From Bacillota bacterium (GTDB lineage Bacteria; Bacillota; UBA4882; UBA8346), in the NCBI GenBank assembly GCA_023394955.1, contig JAEWZY010000043.1, forward strand, positions 35,672-99,671: a stretch of 64,000 nt of DNA. The letters run 5' to 3'. Position numbers and translations under genes: made by a program. Of the stretch, positions 62,872 to 64,000 are shown in pieces; the first letter of the stretch is position 1, and each line of letters starts with the position of its first letter. The notes beneath the pieces are model-generated. The model was not told where the DNA came from and did no database searches. It worked only from the letters and a program-made list of their open reading frames with translations.

Positions 62872-63655
62872 GGTTGTTAACTCCTTCCGGCACGATTATT
62901 AATCCGTCTTCGATTAGTTCCTTTAGTTTTAACCGTTTTTTTTCTTTGATTTCCTGGTCGGTAATTAATTGATAATCCCGTTTCAGTGAGCCGATCCTGG
63001 CCAGGGAGCGTCCTTCGAACTTACTGCTGTCGGCGAGAATAATCACTTCCCCTCCGGAGTTGATCATTGCTTTTTTAATTTCAGCCTCATCAAAGGTGGT
63101 ACTCCATAAGTCAAACTCCGAGGAGATGCTGCAGGGGCCGATAAACGCTTTGTCCACCTTTATGTTTTGCAAAGTTTTTAAACTTTCGATGCTGGTGGTA
63201 TTGGCCCGTTCCGGATCGACCAAGCCTCCGATCATGAATAGTTTGCAGTGGCGAAGGCTATTCATGACATTGGAGGCGATGATGATGGAATTAGTTACGA
63301 TAGTCAATCCATTGATCTGCTCCAGCCAAGGCGTTATCCCGGCTATAGTGGAAGAGGAGTCCAGCAGAATCGTATCGCCATCCTTCACCAAAGAAGCGGC
63401 TTTTTGCGCAATGGCCCTTTTGAATTCAGGATTAATCTCATCGCGCCCTTGAAAACGGGAAAATTCCCCAACCTTAAAGGGGAGGATCGCTCCTCCGTAA
63501 GTCCGTTTCACTAGGCCTTTTTCTTCCATTAAACGCAGATCGCGGCGGGCTGAATCTTCGGAAATATTAAAAGCCTTACTGATCTCGCTAACTTCAATCC
63601 GGCCTTTTTCCCGGATTAAAGATAGAATATGGCGGTGCCTTTCTTCGATGAACAA
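62855..63655 (-). CDS. DeoR-family transcriptional regulator
   Basis: 266 residues from TTG 63655 (AAGGAG about 13 bases upstream). N-terminal DeoR winged helix: RHRHILSLIREKGRIEVSEI, FNISEDSARRDLRLMEEKGLVKRTYGGA. C-terminal sugar-phosphate sensor: DGDTILLDSSSTIAG, VTNSIIIAS, KLFMIGGLVDPE, KAFIGPCSISSEFDLW, VIILADSSKFEGRS. These bind phosphorylated sugars. Coupled to the MFS gene, so it probably regulates sugar or sugar-acid uptake. Confidence 0.95.
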   Translation of the reverse strand: MFIEERHRHILSLIREKGRIEVSEISKAFNISEDSARRDLRLMEEKGLVKRTYGGAILPFKVGEFSRFQGRDEINPEFKRAIAQKAASLVKDGDTILLDSSSTIAGITPWLEQINGLTIVTNSIIIASNVMNSLRHCKLFMIGGLVDPERANTTSIESLKTLQNIKVDKAFIGPCSISSEFDLWSTTFDEAEIKKAMINSGGEVIILADSSKFEGRSLARIGSLKRDYQLITDQEIKEKKRLKLKELIEDGLIIVPEGVNNHECGA

Positions 63656-63693
63656 TTTTAGGGATCAACTCCTTCAGAAAGGTTAACATTTAT

Positions 63694-63709
63694 TCGTGTT
63701 TGTTCACGA
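63694..63709. promoter_or_regulatory. candidate operator of the DeoR gene
   Basis: TCGTG (63694-63698) and CACGA (63705-63709), an exact inverted repeat with a 6-base gap, lie over the predicted transcription start, the position expected of an autoregulatory operator. Confidence 0.4.
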
Positions 63710-63717
63710 TTGTTTCC

Positions 63718-63746
63718 ATTCTATCCCGATTACCGGTTGTTGTCAA
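63718..63746 (-). promoter_or_regulatory. sigma-A promoter of deoR-MFS
   Basis: On the minus strand TTGACA (63746-63741), 17-base spacer and TAGAAT (63723-63718). Confidence 0.8.
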
Positions 63747-63777
63747 GAAGGATAAGATTTGTTAACCCATAATTTGT

Positions 63778-64000
63778 ATGGTAAACTGTAATTATCATGA
63801 AAGACTTTACGGGCAGGAATCAACCATCGACTTCCGGGCCAGGGCGGAAACGGCCTTTTCGAGGATCATATCCGAATTTCCCAATGATAAAAGAATCGCG
63901 GTAGTATCCCATGGCGGGATGATCAATATGTTGTTCCGGGCTTTCCTGAAGCTACCGGTTATTACGGATGTGGCTTTAACCAACGGCGATACTGCGGTCC
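63778..64000 (+). pseudogene. histidine phosphatase family, 5'-truncated, runs off edge
   Basis: Open from ATG 63778 to the window end (about 74 codons): RLYGQESTIDFRARAETAFS, RIAVVSHGGMINMLFRAF and VALTNGDTAV. SHGG with the second catalytic His and the preceding F-x-x-R match the C-terminal half of phosphoglycerate-mutase-like phosphatases. The N-terminal RHG motif (about 100 residues) is not encoded upstream, where the deoR promoter lies. Probably a remnant, unless the window edge hides a special architecture. Confidence 0.6.

Noticed and set aside
1..64000. CRISPR arrays or rRNA genes
   Set aside because: No regularly spaced direct repeats and no rRNA-like stretch seen.

Overview
The window looks like chromosomal DNA of an endospore-lineage Bacillota (Firmicutes) of moderate base composition. 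Sporulation-linked genes are spread through it: a yabM-mazG-yabP-yabQ cluster, a SpoIID-type protein, a SleB-type cortex hydrolase and a YetF/DUF4363 pair. Shine-Dalgarno sites are strong and GTG/TTG starts are common. A predicted outer-membrane beta-barrel protein with a PapD-like chaperone suggests a cell with an outer membrane, so a diderm Firmicute such as a Limnochordia/Hydrogenispora- or Halanaerobiia-like lineage is plausible. That placement is inference. Rubrerythrin, superoxide reductase, a 2x[4Fe-4S] ferredoxin, hemerythrin and a membrane pyrophosphatase fit an anaerobe.

Region 1-7.5 kb: the 3' end of murB, a TolB-like propeller, then what I consider the most interesting locus. It holds a secreted pilin-like protein, a PapD-like chaperone, two further small secreted proteins and a 974-residue usher-like barrel protein. 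A c-di-GMP-II riboswitch with a terminator precedes the first two genes, and a c-di-GMP-I (GEMM) riboswitch precedes the third. This is consistent with a surface fibre or matrix export system switched by cyclic di-GMP.

Region 7.5-18 kb: a FadR-like regulator, a DUF4015 glycosidase-like protein, a UgtP-type glycolipid synthase, a DUF896 protein, a decayed gene, a minus-strand run mtnN-luxS-uxaE-HD hydrolase, a LarA-like protein, and DUF421/DUF4363. Region 18-28 kb: a secreted calcium-loop protein with a paired M16 protease, an oxidative-stress group (MarR, rubrerythrin, superoxide reductase), a DUF1266-TPR protein, an M20 peptidase and DUF554. Region 28-36 kb: a long leader, K+-type H+/Na+ pyrophosphatase, and the yab cluster interleaved with SpoIID-like and lytic transglycosylase genes.

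Region 36-46 kb: a CAP protein; a three-gene ABC exporter whose two permeases each carry a C-terminal PD40 propeller, one with a His-rich tail; HicAB; a NYN fragment; tRNA-Thr and tRNA-Gly; a small ferredoxin; an RHH protein; SleB; a CheC-like protein; endonuclease III. Region 46-57.5 kb: an HExxH membrane protein, hemerythrin, a two-P-loop ATPase, UPF0316, PspC, cysteine synthase, a DapB homologue lacking the catalytic motif, OsmC, AlaRS and a PHP phosphatase.

Region 57.5-61.6 kb is a scrapyard: a RadC fragment, an XRE regulator whose terminator carries a deleted group IIC intron, a hypothetical ORF, a decayed IS256-type transposase and another gene remnant. The window ends with an MFS-DeoR pair and a 5'-truncated histidine phosphatase running off the edge. 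All calls rest on reading the sequence and recalled family knowledge; no database search was possible.
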